From Pseudomonas sp. ICMP 561 (GTDB lineage Bacteria > Pseudomonadota > Gammaproteobacteria > Pseudomonadales > Pseudomonadaceae): DNA of 64,000 nt. Numbering within the stretch: position 1 is the first letter of the stretch; each line of letters begins with the position of its first letter. The notes under the pieces were generated by a model that made no database searches, was not told where the DNA came from, and was given only the letters and a program-made list of their open reading frames with translations. The stretch is from contig NZ_LKBT01000023.1 in the NCBI RefSeq assembly GCF_002699985.1, positions 343,520 through 407,519 of the forward strand, given 5' to 3'. A program made the position numbers and the translations under genes. Below, piece by piece: positions 8,371 through 16,634 of the stretch.

Positions 8371-9108
8371 TTATTCAGCAGATGATGCGTCGACCACCAT
8401 CTGTTCGAATTGCTGAGTCAGTTTTTCAAACCGTGGCGCATCACAAACGGGGCAGAGGAAAGGCATTCTGCGCCCGGTGAACATCGAGGTGAATGCATCA
8501 CACTTGACGCAACGCAGATGCGTTTTTACGTGCGCAGTCAGCGGTTCTGCGAGCTGCGCGTTTAACTTGCCTGCAAGGAAGGCGATCTGCGTCCGCTGGA
8601 ACTGATTTGTCAGGCTCAAATACCGAAGGTTCGAGCAGCGAGCAAGGCTGGAGATATCGTCGGTCTCGAGCTTCATATTTGCTATGGAAAGCCTGTTGAG
8701 ATTGGGAATACGCGATACCGACTCGATTGAGTCAAGGCGCAGCGGCGCCGATCCTCCACCCACATTTCCGGACAGGTGCAGTTCGGTGAGCTCGCTCAAG
8801 GTTTCAAGCCCGTCCAGTCGACGCAGTTTTGGGAAGTCTCCAATTGTCAGGTGCGTCAAACCTTTCAACCTGAAAACAGGTTCAAGCGATTCAATTTTAG
8901 TCGCCCATTCCAACCGTAACTGGCGCGTTCTGACAAGCGTCTCGATCCCGTCGAGTGTGGGCAGTTTAATGTTGTAAAGGCGTAACTCAGTCGCGATGCA
9001 CCTGGACAGAATGACAGGCCATACTTTGGCTGAGATATTCCTCAGATCAAGCTCGTTTCTTTCTGCCAGCTCTTGTTCGGCGAATTCTCTATCGAGTAAT
9101 AAAGCCAT
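8371..9108 (-). CDS. Leucine-rich-repeat protein with C-terminal Cys4 zinc ribbon
   Basis: I do not recognise this 245-residue protein as a named family. Residues about 40-185 contain irregular leucine-rich repeats (for example LTHLTIGDFPKLRRLDGLE, LTELHLSGN, LNRLSIANM, LRYLSLTNQ). The C-terminus holds two Cys-x2-Cys pairs, Cys200/Cys203 and Cys219/Cys222, consistent with a zinc ribbon. There is no signal peptide or membrane segment, so it is probably cytosolic and could bind protein or nucleic acid partners. No strong ribosome site is visible before the ATG. The neighbouring gene upstream, in the same direction but 128 bp away, is also an orphan; a toxin/immunity context was considered but nothing supports it. 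Confidence 0.7.
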   Translation of the reverse strand: MALLLDREFAEQELAERNELDLRNISAKVWPVILSRCIATELRLYNIKLPTLDGIETLVRTRQLRLEWATKIESLEPVFRLKGLTHLTIGDFPKLRRLDGLETLSELTELHLSGNVGGGSAPLRLDSIESVSRIPNLNRLSIANMKLETDDISSLARCSNLRYLSLTNQFQRTQIAFLAGKLNAQLAEPLTAHVKTHLRCVKCDAFTSMFTGRRMPFLCPVCDAPRFEKLTQQFEQMVVDASSAE

Positions 9109-9236
9109 TGTCCGGATCTACCCAACTGTTTCATGACGTGAGTGAGTGTTTAGGGCGCCCGAGTATAGGCATGCTCGCGATTCACCGGATTGATTTCAGA
9201 TCAGGTTCCACTGTTTGTAGAGTGAGCCCCCAAGCG

Positions 9237-9764
9237 TTACTCAATACGGGACACCCAGGTTGTGGTTATCCCGTCTGACTCAGGAGGTAGCTCGTTCAGC
9301 AGAACGGCTTCCTCGTCACCTTGATTAAGGAAAATGATGAAGTCTCCGGTCTCGAAAAGGATCTTGAAACCCACCAAGTGTCCTTTCTGATTTGGCCATG
9401 TATCAACCATTCCGATGACGTCTTCAACGGCAATATTGACCAGATGAGAGGCCTCAAGATCCTGAAGTAAGTCCTCTCTAAGCCACGAGCAGGTGTCTCC
9501 AGATTCAAGGTCGAAGGAGATGGGCGGTTCAAGCGGGAGCAAATCCGCACCCACGCTTTCACCGTTACTCAGCAGATACATTGACAGGTAACCGTGCTCG
9601 CCGAGTTGCCACTCGATCGACCCTTTACCGATCAGACATTTTTCGCCATTGAAATAATATTGATCATGCAAAATCCCTGGCACTTTCCGGCCAATCAACG
9701 TGCGCGCGTTAATGAGGTTCTGGGCGCTTCTGTCTGGTTTTGATGTCATGCGGGCGTTCACCAC
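9237..9764 (-). CDS. Hypothetical acidic cytosolic protein
   Basis: A 175-residue protein without signal peptide or membrane segments, not recognised. The reading frame starts at a GTG at 9764 preceded by AAGGA at a suitable distance; an ATG five codons in (9749) is the alternative start. The second half is acidic and aromatic (SFDLESGDTCSWLREDLL, FKILFETGDFIIFLNQGDEEA), a composition often seen in small single-domain immunity-like or housekeeping beta proteins, but no family assignment is made. It is followed by the LRR/zinc-ribbon gene in the same orientation. Confidence 0.6.
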   Translation of the reverse strand: MVNARMTSKPDRSAQNLINARTLIGRKVPGILHDQYYFNGEKCLIGKGSIEWQLGEHGYLSMYLLSNGESVGADLLPLEPPISFDLESGDTCSWLREDLLQDLEASHLVNIAVEDVIGMVDTWPNQKGHLVGFKILFETGDFIIFLNQGDEEAVLLNELPPESDGITTTWVSRIE

Positions 9765-9924
9765 TGAATGATTCCTTGGAGTTTAAACCCGGCTTGAAGG
9801 ACGACGCCCTCAGCCTATGGACGAGTAAGAGAATCTATTTTCAGACTCTTTTTCAAAATATTTCGACATGAAATGCACTGAACTAACGCGTCGGCACAAC
9901 GATCATTTTCTTTGCGCAGTCAGC

Positions 9925-9972
9925 GCGACCCTGTCTGCCAGTGCATTTGCGCTGAGTATTGCTCAGGGTCGC
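9925..9972 (+). other. Inverted repeat in the leader of the DUF2231 gene
   Basis: GCGACCCTG (9925-9933) is matched by CAGGGTCGC (9964-9972), a perfect 9-bp stem just before the ribosome site AAGGAG (9981-9986). It could be a leader structure or a terminator-like hairpin without a T tract. The remaining 150 bp upstream (9765-9924) shows no clear signal. Confidence 0.4.
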
Positions 9973-9991
9973 TCAACGATAAGGAGCCGCC

Positions 9992-10420
9992 GTGACCGTT
10001 ACTACTCACCCCCTTTACCGGACTACACCTAGCCCGCTACACGCGATCTTGCTTGCCGGTACCGTCCCGCTGTTTCTCGGTGCTTTGCTGAGTGACATCG
10101 CTTACGCCCAGACCTACCAGATTCAGTGGGCCAACTTTGCCTCCTGGCTGATTGCCGGAGGGCTGCTTTTCTGTGGCTTGGCGTTGTTGTTTGCACTGGT
10201 CAATCTGATCCGTGCAGACCACAAGGCAGGCCGTCCGGTCGCTTATTTCCTGCTCCTTCTGGTTACGTGGGCGCTGGGCCTGATCAACGCGTTCGAGCAT
10301 GCGAAGGACGCTTGGGCGATGATGCCGACAGGGCTGATTTTATCTGTAGTCGTAACGCTGCTGTCCGTTGTTGCGGCGTGGACCGGGCTTACCAATCTGC
10401 GTTCGGGAGGTGCGGAATGA
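9992..10420 (+). CDS. DUF2231 family membrane protein
   Basis: This 142-residue inner-membrane protein begins at a GTG with AAGGAG five bases upstream. Four hydrophobic segments are visible, at about residues 17-38, 47-68, 82-98 and 110-132. The opening HPLYRTTPSPLHAILLAG and the four-helix layout match the DUF2231 family, often found beside haem or quinoprotein dehydrogenases. Its stop overlaps the start of the next gene (ATGA at 10417-10420), indicating a tightly coupled operon with the quinoprotein-like dehydrogenase, for which it may act as a membrane anchor or electron acceptor; that role is inferred. Confidence 0.85.
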   Translation: MTVTTHPLYRTTPSPLHAILLAGTVPLFLGALLSDIAYAQTYQIQWANFASWLIAGGLLFCGLALLFALVNLIRADHKAGRPVAYFLLLLVTWALGLINAFEHAKDAWAMMPTGLILSVVVTLLSVVAAWTGLTNLRSGGAE

Positions 10421-11709
10421 AGCATTCAGGCGCATTGACCGTTTTGAGCATGTCGTTGTTTTTGAGCGCCTGTGGTGGCGATGGCGAAAGCACCCAGGCA
10501 CGCGGTCCTGATCCAAAGCTGCCGGAACCGCAACGCACGCTCCTGCCGAGCATGAAGATTGCCGAGCCGGTGGCCTGGGGTGATCAAAAGCCCACTGTTC
10601 CCGAGGGCTTCAGCATCACCGCGATTGCGACTGACCTGAGGATTCCGCGTCAGACGCTGGTCCTGCCCAACGGCGATATTCTGGTTGCAGAAGGACGTGG
10701 CGGCAGCGCGGCCAAGCTCAAACCCAAGGACGTGATTGCCAGTGTGATCAAGGCCAAGGGCAACACCCAAGTCAAAGGCGGCAACCGTCTGACCTTGCTG
10801 CGTGATGCTGATGGCGACGGCAATTACGAGTTGAAGACGCTTTTCGCTGAAGATCTCAACGCGCCTTATGGCCTGGCCTTTGCTAACGGCAAGCTCTATG
10901 TCGCCAATCAGGACGCATTGGTAAGTTTCGATTATCAGGACGGGCAGACCAAAGCCAGCGGTGCTCCCACCAAGCTCACCGACCTGCCTTCGCAGATCAA
11001 CCACCACTGGACCAAGGCGCTGACGATTAGCCCGGATGGCCGTTACCTGTATGTCGGGATCGGTTCGAACAGCAACGTCACTGAGCGCGGTATGGAGGTC
11101 GAGATCGACCGTGCCATGGTCTGGCAGATCGATGCTGAGACCGGGGCGCACAAGCCTTATGCAACAGGCCTGCGTAACCCGACGGCACTGACCATTCAGC
11201 CTGAAACCGGGAAGTTGTGGACGGTGGTCAACGAGCGTGACGAACTGGGGCCTGATCTGGTGCCGGATTATCTGACGTCGGTGAAGGAGGGCGGTTTCTA
11301 CGGCTGGCCTTACAGCTATTGGGGCCAGAACGTCGACCCGCGTGCGCAACCGCAGAATCCTGAAAAGGTCGCCTCGGCGATCAAACCGGATTACAGCCTC
11401 GGCTCGCACGTTGCGGCGCTCGGCGTAGATTTTTCCATCCCTGCCATGGGTGACAAGTTCGCCAACGGTGTTTTTGTCGGCGAGCACGGCAGCTGGAACC
11501 GTCCGAATCCGGTGGGCTACAAGGTGATCTTCGTACCGTTCAACAATGGCAGCCCTGCGGGTGAGCCGGTTGATTTTGCGACTGGCTTCCGCGGCGCGGA
11601 CGGGAAAACCCGCGGTCGTCCGGTGGGTGTGACGGTGGACCCGAAAGGTGCGCTGATCATCGCCGACGATCTTGCCAACACTGTCTGGAGAGTGACGCGT
11701 AATCGTTGA
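10417..11709 (+). CDS. Sorbosone dehydrogenase-like beta-propeller lipoprotein
   Basis: The ATG at 10417 gives a 430-residue protein with a lipoprotein signal (MKHSGALTVLSMSLFLSAC, lipobox LSAC), so it sits in the periplasm on a membrane anchor. The mature part has the PQQ-dependent soluble glucose/sorbosone dehydrogenase pattern: PRQTLVLPNGDILVAEGRG, DADGDGNYELKTLFAEDLNAPYGLA, LTISPDGRYLYVGIGSNSN, GLRNPTALTIQPETGKLWTVVNERDELG, and GFYGWPYSYWG. The final blades (VFVGEHGSWNR ... VTVDPKGALIIADD) are complete. The frame is open further upstream but the overlap with the DUF2231 gene and the signal peptide fix the start. Its sugar substrate is unknown. Confidence 0.88.
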   Translation: MKHSGALTVLSMSLFLSACGGDGESTQARGPDPKLPEPQRTLLPSMKIAEPVAWGDQKPTVPEGFSITAIATDLRIPRQTLVLPNGDILVAEGRGGSAAKLKPKDVIASVIKAKGNTQVKGGNRLTLLRDADGDGNYELKTLFAEDLNAPYGLAFANGKLYVANQDALVSFDYQDGQTKASGAPTKLTDLPSQINHHWTKALTISPDGRYLYVGIGSNSNVTERGMEVEIDRAMVWQIDAETGAHKPYATGLRNPTALTIQPETGKLWTVVNERDELGPDLVPDYLTSVKEGGFYGWPYSYWGQNVDPRAQPQNPEKVASAIKPDYSLGSHVAALGVDFSIPAMGDKFANGVFVGEHGSWNRPNPVGYKVIFVPFNNGSPAGEPVDFATGFRGADGKTRGRPVGVTVDPKGALIIADDLANTVWRVTRNR

Positions 11710-11716
11710 GTCCAGT

Positions 11717-11742
11717 GCCCCGAGGTGAGAGATCGCTTCGGG
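11717..11742 (+). terminator. Hairpin after the dehydrogenase gene
   Basis: CCCCGAGGTGAGAGATCGCTTCGGGG forms an imperfect stem-loop starting 8 bp after the stop codon. No T tract follows, so termination efficiency is doubtful. Confidence 0.45.
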
Positions 11743-11761
11743 GCCATATCTTGCAAACTCC

Positions 11762-11834
11762 TGTAGGAGCTGCCGAAGGCTGCGATGGCGATACTCCTGA
11801 CGCACCGCTATCGCAGCCTTCGGCAGCTCCTACA
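11762..11834. repeat. GTAGGAGCTGCCGAAGGCTGCGA hairpin repeat
   Basis: Arms TGTAGGAGCTGCCGAAGGCT and AGCCTTCGGCAGCTCCTACA form a long hairpin between the convergent dehydrogenase and TonB-receptor genes. The flank on the right (ATCTGTGTTTGCTTCGCGAC) is shared with other copies of this family at 23479-23552, 42046-42119 and 48263-48336. Confidence 0.85.
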
Positions 11835-11885
11835 AATCTGTGTTTGCTTCGCGACAGCCGCGATTCTCAAATAGTCAACGTCAGC

Positions 11886-14300
11886 TCAATACTTCCAGGT
11901 CACCGACGCCGTCAGGTTGCGCGGTGCGCCGTAGTTGGTTGAGCCAGCAGCCTGATACAGCGACAACAGGTATTTCTGATCGGTGACGTTGTTCATGTTC
12001 AACGACGTGCTCCAGTGATCATCGAAGTCATAGCTGGCCATCAGGTCGACCAGCGCGTAGGCGTCTTGCCGAACGTTGCTGTTGGTGTCGACTTCAGTCC
12101 CGCTTTGCCACTGGATGCGAGTCCCGACCCTGGCCTGAGGCAGGGCTGGCAGGCGGTAGGTCAAGCTGCCGCGCACGGTATGAGTGGGGATGTACTTGCG
12201 CGCCTCGTCGCCATTGGCGTCTTCGATTCGCACGAAGGTATAACCGCCCGTCAGTTCCAGACCGGGCAATGCTTCACCGGAGGCTTCCAGTTCCACGCCG
12301 CGGCTTTTGAAGTCGGCGCCTCGGTACACAAATTGACTGCCTTGTATTCCGGCGTACTCAGCGACGTTTTGTTGGTCGGTCTTGAACACGGCAGCCGTTA
12401 CCGTCAGCCGCTCGTCGAGCAGACGGCCCTTCACGCCAACTTCAGTGCTTTTGCCTTCAAGTGGCTGCAGCACTCCGCCACTCACACTGAGGGAGTACTG
12501 AGGTTTGAAGATCTCGGTCCAGCTGGTGTACAGACTCCACTGAGGGGTGAGGTCATAGACCAGACCGGTGTAAGGCGTCACCTTGCCGTGTACGCGGGTA
12601 TTGTGTGGCGAGCCATAGCCCAGGCCATCACCGTCAGCACTGAGCATGCGTGCGCCGGCGATCCAGTGCAGGTCATCGGCAACGCTGAAGCGCGCGCCGG
12701 CGAACAGGCTTTTCTGGGTATCAGTGAAGAGTTGGGTATTGAGGTCATTAGTGAAGTTAAAAGGCGGTTGCACAACGTTCCCGTCCAGCGCGTCCTCAAG
12801 GCTGGTTTTGATGAAGCCGGAAGCGTCCAGGTAGTGGCCGCGCTCCTTGTGATGGGTGCGGCCGTAATTGGCGCCTACGGTCAGTTGGTGCTCGCGCCCC
12901 AACAGGCTGAAAGGCCCGGACAACTGAGCCTCTCCAATGACCTGATGTTCAGTGCTGGTGGTCCGGTTGACGTAGGCAGAAATGTCAGTGGCTGCCGGTA
13001 TGGCGTACAGCATCTTGGTGTCCTGATGCTGACTGACTCCGGTCAGGGTGATCTTGCTGGCCCAGCCGTTATCGAAGTCGTGGGTCAGCTCGGCGAAGGC
13101 ACGTTTGGTGTGGATGTTCCAATAGGTCCAGTCCTGGCCAACGCTGGAGCTGCGGCTGCTGTAGTGAATACGATTGCCTGCGAAGTCGGCAATGGGCAGG
13201 GCGCCCCATGTGCTGCCGTTTGAGTAGCTGTCTTGCTGGGAGAACCCCACGGTCAACGTGTCGGCGTCGGACAGATCAAAAGCCAGCAGGCCTGCTGCCA
13301 CGTTGACTTCATGGCTATAGCGGTCGAGGTAGGAGTTGCCTTTGTCGTGTGCCGTGATGAATCGTCCGCGCACGTTACCGCTGTCCGTTAGCGGGCCGGA
13401 AACATCCAGGCCCAGTCGACGGTTGTCCCAAGAACCGGCACTGGCATCGACTTTCGCCTGGAATGTATCGGTAGGCCGCTTGCGAACGAAATTGACGGTA
13501 GCCGACGGGTTGCCTGCACCACTCATGAGTCCGTTGGCGCCATGCAGCACGTCGATTTGTTCGAACTCGGTCATGTCCTGATCACCGAGCAGCACACCGC
13601 CAGAAAACGGCATGCCCATGCCATCGTATTCGAAGTTATCGATGGTGAAGCCGCGCGAGGTGAAGGCCGTGCGATCAGTCTCGAACTGTTCGACGGTGAC
13701 CGAGGGCGCGCTGCGCAGGGCTTCTTTCACACTGTTGAGTTGGAAATCGTCCATTTGCTCGCGAGTGACGACAGTCACCGCTTGCGGAGTCTCCCTGTCG
13801 CTCAGGCCCAAGCGGGTAGTGCTGGAGACGGGTTTACCCTGATAGCCGAAACTCTGGATGCTGTCCGGGGTGATGCGGTATTGAATCTGCGTGGCGGGCA
13901 GGTTCATTGCGTTGGTGATCTTCGCCTGGGCGACCGGCACCAGATAGACCGTCATCGCGTCTGTGCGGGAAAAGCTGTAGCCGCTGCCTTGCAGCAACCC
14001 GGCCAGGCCTTCTTCCGCCGAGTACGAACCTACCACCGCATTACTGCGCAGACTCGCATCAAGGTCGCCATCCAGCAGCACGTTTTGCCCGGTTTGCTGG
14101 CTGAACACTAACAAAGCCTGGCGTAACTGCTGAGCGGGAATATTCAGTGACAGCTTGTCGACGGAGCTGCCAGCAGCATTACCTTGTGCCGCATGTGCCT
14201 GAATGGCTCCAACCAGCAGCGTGCAGGCAAGTACCGCGCCGTGGGCGCCAAGTCGCCATTGCATGCCGGTTTTACGCCCAGGAGTGTGGTGCTTTGCCAT
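11886..14300 (-). CDS. TonB-dependent siderophore receptor with signalling domain (FecA/FpvA type)
   Basis: An 804-residue outer-membrane receptor. It has a signal peptide ending near IQAHA, then a secretin/TonB short N-terminal signalling domain (about 50-125: LNIPAQQLRQALLVFSQQTG ... YSAEEGLAGLLQGSGY). The plug domain follows with SVKEALRSAPSVTVEQ, FTSRGFTIDNFEYDG and GANGLMSGAGNPSATVNFVRKRP. The rest is a 22-strand barrel ending in an aromatic residue (LTASVTWKY). The signalling domain indicates it regulates its own expression through the FecR- and FecI-like proteins encoded upstream. The ligand is probably a ferric siderophore; which one cannot be told. The ribosome site AGGGA lies 9 bases before the ATG. 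Confidence 0.93.
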   Translation of the reverse strand: MAKHHTPGRKTGMQWRLGAHGAVLACTLLVGAIQAHAAQGNAAGSSVDKLSLNIPAQQLRQALLVFSQQTGQNVLLDGDLDASLRSNAVVGSYSAEEGLAGLLQGSGYSFSRTDAMTVYLVPVAQAKITNAMNLPATQIQYRITPDSIQSFGYQGKPVSSTTRLGLSDRETPQAVTVVTREQMDDFQLNSVKEALRSAPSVTVEQFETDRTAFTSRGFTIDNFEYDGMGMPFSGGVLLGDQDMTEFEQIDVLHGANGLMSGAGNPSATVNFVRKRPTDTFQAKVDASAGSWDNRRLGLDVSGPLTDSGNVRGRFITAHDKGNSYLDRYSHEVNVAAGLLAFDLSDADTLTVGFSQQDSYSNGSTWGALPIADFAGNRIHYSSRSSSVGQDWTYWNIHTKRAFAELTHDFDNGWASKITLTGVSQHQDTKMLYAIPAATDISAYVNRTTSTEHQVIGEAQLSGPFSLLGREHQLTVGANYGRTHHKERGHYLDASGFIKTSLEDALDGNVVQPPFNFTNDLNTQLFTDTQKSLFAGARFSVADDLHWIAGARMLSADGDGLGYGSPHNTRVHGKVTPYTGLVYDLTPQWSLYTSWTEIFKPQYSLSVSGGVLQPLEGKSTEVGVKGRLLDERLTVTAAVFKTDQQNVAEYAGIQGSQFVYRGADFKSRGVELEASGEALPGLELTGGYTFVRIEDANGDEARKYIPTHTVRGSLTYRLPALPQARVGTRIQWQSGTEVDTNSNVRQDAYALVDLMASYDFDDHWSTSLNMNNVTDQKYLLSLYQAAGSTNYGAPRNLTASVTWKY

Positions 14301-14496
14301 TCAGGTTGTTCCCTATGAGATGCGCATGGATATGCGAACAGCTATCAGTCACATCTAAGACGGATGACCTTTGGCAATACCTGAAGGTGTTTTGAAATAT
14401 TTGTAGCGGGTGTCTGATGAAGGTCGAGGTTGGGGGTTGGAAAACTTCGTGGGACTTGGTTTAGCCGGAAGAATGCCTCGCGGCTGTCTTTGACGA

Positions 14497-15462
14497 TCAT
14501 GCGGCGTGAATGATGGTCACAAGGTCGGTGTAGCTCGTGATCCTCACTGCCAGGGCCTTGGAAAGCACATCCAGCATCTGGTCAGGTCGATTCAGGTTGA
14601 GAATCAGACTGACCCGTCGCGCCGCCAGTTGCGGGTCCGCGATGAATATTCTGCCTTCTCGCCAGCGTTGAAGTTCGCTGACGACCGCGCTCAGCGGTTT
14701 GTCGAAGAACACCAGTCGACCATTGCGCCAGGCGAGCACCTGATCCAGCTCCGCGTGCTGGATCTCCTCCGCCCGATTGGCACTGAAACGCAATGAAAGG
14801 CCTTCTCCCAGGTCGGTTTGCTGGCTCGCGGTAACCACGCGTACGGTGCCTCGACTCACGGTCAGCAACGTGTTCTCACTGTCGCATGACAGGCAGAACT
14901 CGCCGTTGTTGGCCAGTACCCGACCGGCTTCTGTGTTGATCGAAAGCTCGCCGACAGCGGCTGGCACAACGTTGAAAAATACTTCGCCCTGCAGCAGTTC
15001 CACGGCCCGTTGTGTGGAGGAAAAGTCGATGTTCAGCGCGGTGTTGCCGGCGAGTTCAACCGTAGACCCATCGGCCAGACGTACCGTGCGCCGTTCACCC
15101 ACGGCGGTCCGCAAGTCCGCAAACGGTGACCCGATGCCCTTCAGCCAGAGCGTCGTTGCACTCGCTGTGACGGCGACAGCGCATGCCGCTACACCCAATC
15201 CGACAAAGCGACGCCGGGATAACTGAGTGCCGACCGCAGGAGCTGGCGGTTTAGCTACAAGGGCTGACGCTGCCCACAGTTTTTCAAGTCGGGCATACGC
15301 CTGAGCATGCAGGGGATCAGCGTCGAGCCATGCTGCCAGCGCTTCGTGCTCGGCCGGAGTCGCTGATCCGCCGTGCATCAGCGCAAACCACACGCTGGCC
15401 TGATGGCTCACGTCATCAGGCTGCGCAGCGGAGGGGTGAAGAATCGGAGGTTCAGCGCTCAT
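14497..15462 (-). CDS. FecR-family anti-sigma regulator
   Basis: This 321-residue protein has the FecR layout: an N-terminal cytoplasmic domain with the conserved pattern ASVWFALMHGG ... EHEALAAWLDADPLHAQAYARLEKLW, a single membrane segment at about residues 87-110, then the periplasmic FecR domain (TAVGERRTVRLADGSTVELAGNTALNIDF) and a C-terminal secretin-like subdomain ending in SYTDLVTIIHAA. It should relay receptor occupancy to the sigma factor encoded 112 bp upstream. A 196-bp gap separates it from the receptor gene; I saw no convincing FecI-type promoter there. Confidence 0.92.
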   Translation of the reverse strand: MSAEPPILHPSAAQPDDVSHQASVWFALMHGGSATPAEHEALAAWLDADPLHAQAYARLEKLWAASALVAKPPAPAVGTQLSRRRFVGLGVAACAVAVTASATTLWLKGIGSPFADLRTAVGERRTVRLADGSTVELAGNTALNIDFSSTQRAVELLQGEVFFNVVPAAVGELSINTEAGRVLANNGEFCLSCDSENTLLTVSRGTVRVVTASQQTDLGEGLSLRFSANRAEEIQHAELDQVLAWRNGRLVFFDKPLSAVVSELQRWREGRIFIADPQLAARRVSLILNLNRPDQMLDVLSKALAVRITSYTDLVTIIHAA

Positions 15463-15574
15463 AGGGCAATCAATTCAGGGTGGGCGGGTGCTGTCGGCGC
15501 AGTGTAATCCAGCACGCCTGCACTCGTCCGCTGCCGGCTTGCCAGGTTGCCTGGTTTCAGTCGAGTAAAGGGGC

Positions 15575-16072
15575 TCACTCGGGCATCCCGAGTTTCAACA
15601 AATCCAGGGCTCTGACCATTCGACTGAAGGCGGTTTTCGAGGAGATCCCGAGGCGTTCGCCAATCTCTACATAGGTCAGGCCTTCGACCCGCACCATCAG
15701 GAACACCTCACGACAGGGTTCCGGCATGTTCTGAATCACTTCATTGAGTGCCGACAGTTGTTGATTGGCAATGGCCGCCTGCTCCAGCGTCGGGGTTCGC
15801 TGTTCGGCTTCGCTCATGTCCTGCAGATCCAGCGGCTCGCCTTTGCGATGCTCCTGCCGTCGGGTGTGATCGATAAACAGGTTACGGGCACTGGAGAACA
15901 GGTAGGCGCGAAAGTTTTCGATGCGTGTCCGGCCCATCTGCTCTGACAGGCGGATGAAGGTGTCCTGCGTCAGGTCGGCAGCGGTCTCTTTGCAGCGCAA
16001 GCGACGATCCAGATAAGCCTGAATTTCTCCGCGATGGGCGAGATATAACGCCTTGAGATCTGAGCCGGACAT
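15575..16072 (-). CDS. FecI-family ECF sigma factor
   Basis: A 165-residue extracytoplasmic-function sigma factor. Region 2 is seen in LTQDTFIRLSEQM ... NFRAYLFSSARNLFIDHTRRQ and region 4 in PEPCREVFLMVRVEGLTYVEIGERLGISSKTAFSRMVRAL, with the helix-turn-helix intact. The ATG is preceded by AAGGTGG. It is the first gene of a sigma/anti-sigma/receptor set, with a Fur-box-like site 45-66 bp upstream, so low iron should turn it on and the receptor should then be transcribed by it. Gene order and spacing match iron-starvation sigma systems of pseudomonads. Confidence 0.93.
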   Translation of the reverse strand: MSGSDLKALYLAHRGEIQAYLDRRLRCKETAADLTQDTFIRLSEQMGRTRIENFRAYLFSSARNLFIDHTRRQEHRKGEPLDLQDMSEAEQRTPTLEQAAIANQQLSALNEVIQNMPEPCREVFLMVRVEGLTYVEIGERLGISSKTAFSRMVRALDLLKLGMPE

Positions 16073-16116
16073 GAGGCCACCTTAACTGGCATGGAAGCAA
16101 GCGCGGCAAAATATCA

Positions 16117-16138
16117 CAAACGAGAATCATTTGCGATA
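16117..16138 (-). promoter_or_regulatory. Fur-box-like operator before the ECF sigma gene
   Basis: On the minus strand TCGCAAATGATTCTCGTTTG matches the core AATGATTCTCATT-type Fur site closely, with one or two deviations. It lies 45-66 bp upstream of the sigma-factor start, where Fur would block the promoter. Confidence 0.65.
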
Positions 16139-16151
16139 GTGAGGTTTATTG

Positions 16152-16612
16152 GTTGCTTGCCAGGCAGGCGCCTCGGTCCGTCAGGCACGCCGCGTTACCG
16201 TTCTTCGCGGGCAAGCCCGGCTCCAACAGGGATCAGCGGTATCTGTTGGAGCGTTGCTTGGTCTGGGCGGCACTCCGACGAAGCAGGCACCTCGGTCTGC
16301 CTGGCAAACCGCGTTACCGTTTTTCGCGGGCGAGCCCGGCTCCCACAGGATTGCGCAAGTCTATGGGGGAGGTTCTATGTTCGCCTGCAAGCGTCGATCC
16401 CGGTGGGAGCGAATTCATTCGCGAAGAGGCCGGTGAATGCGCAGCCTTTGTATCGACTAAATACAGCCTTCCCGAATGAATTCGGTCCCACCGGTCCTGC
16501 ATGAGCTTGAGATGTTACCAACTTGGGGAGTAATGCTTGCCTGCGATACAGGCGCCTCGGTCTGTCAGGCACACCGAGTTATCGTTCTTCGCGGGCAAGC
16601 CCGGCTCCCACA
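16152..16612. repeat. Array of degenerate hairpin repeats
   Basis: This 560-bp gene-free stretch (16073-16634) holds three degenerate copies of one unit, at about 16152-16230, 16255-16348 and 16536-16612. Each runs from a GGCAGGC-CCTCGGTC-like left part through a CGNGTTA-CGTT-TTCGCGGGC segment to AGCCCGGCTCC. A different unit with arms GGGAGCGAATTCATTCGCGAA and TTCCCGAATGAATTCGGTCCC lies between them at about 16403-16490. No open frame here looks coding. Confidence 0.7.
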
Positions 16613-16634
16613 TGGATCAGTGGGGTGCTTTTTG

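Noticed and set aside
8371..9764. Toxin-immunity pair formed by the LRR/zinc-ribbon protein and its neighbour
   Set aside because: Neither protein shows a toxin domain or secretion signal, and the 128-bp gap argues against tight coupling.
10426..11805. 459-residue open frame on the minus strand
   Set aside because: Antisense to the sorbosone-dehydrogenase-like lipoprotein; Arg/His-rich and without any motif.
12015..13223. 402-residue open frame on the plus strand
   Set aside because: It is antisense to the TonB-dependent receptor, whose domains and start are clear; the frame is a high-GC shadow with low-complexity composition.
14301..14410. FecI-dependent promoter before the TonB receptor
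   Set aside because: A CGTCTT-like -10 element occurs upstream, but no matching -35 element at the right distance, so it was not annotated.
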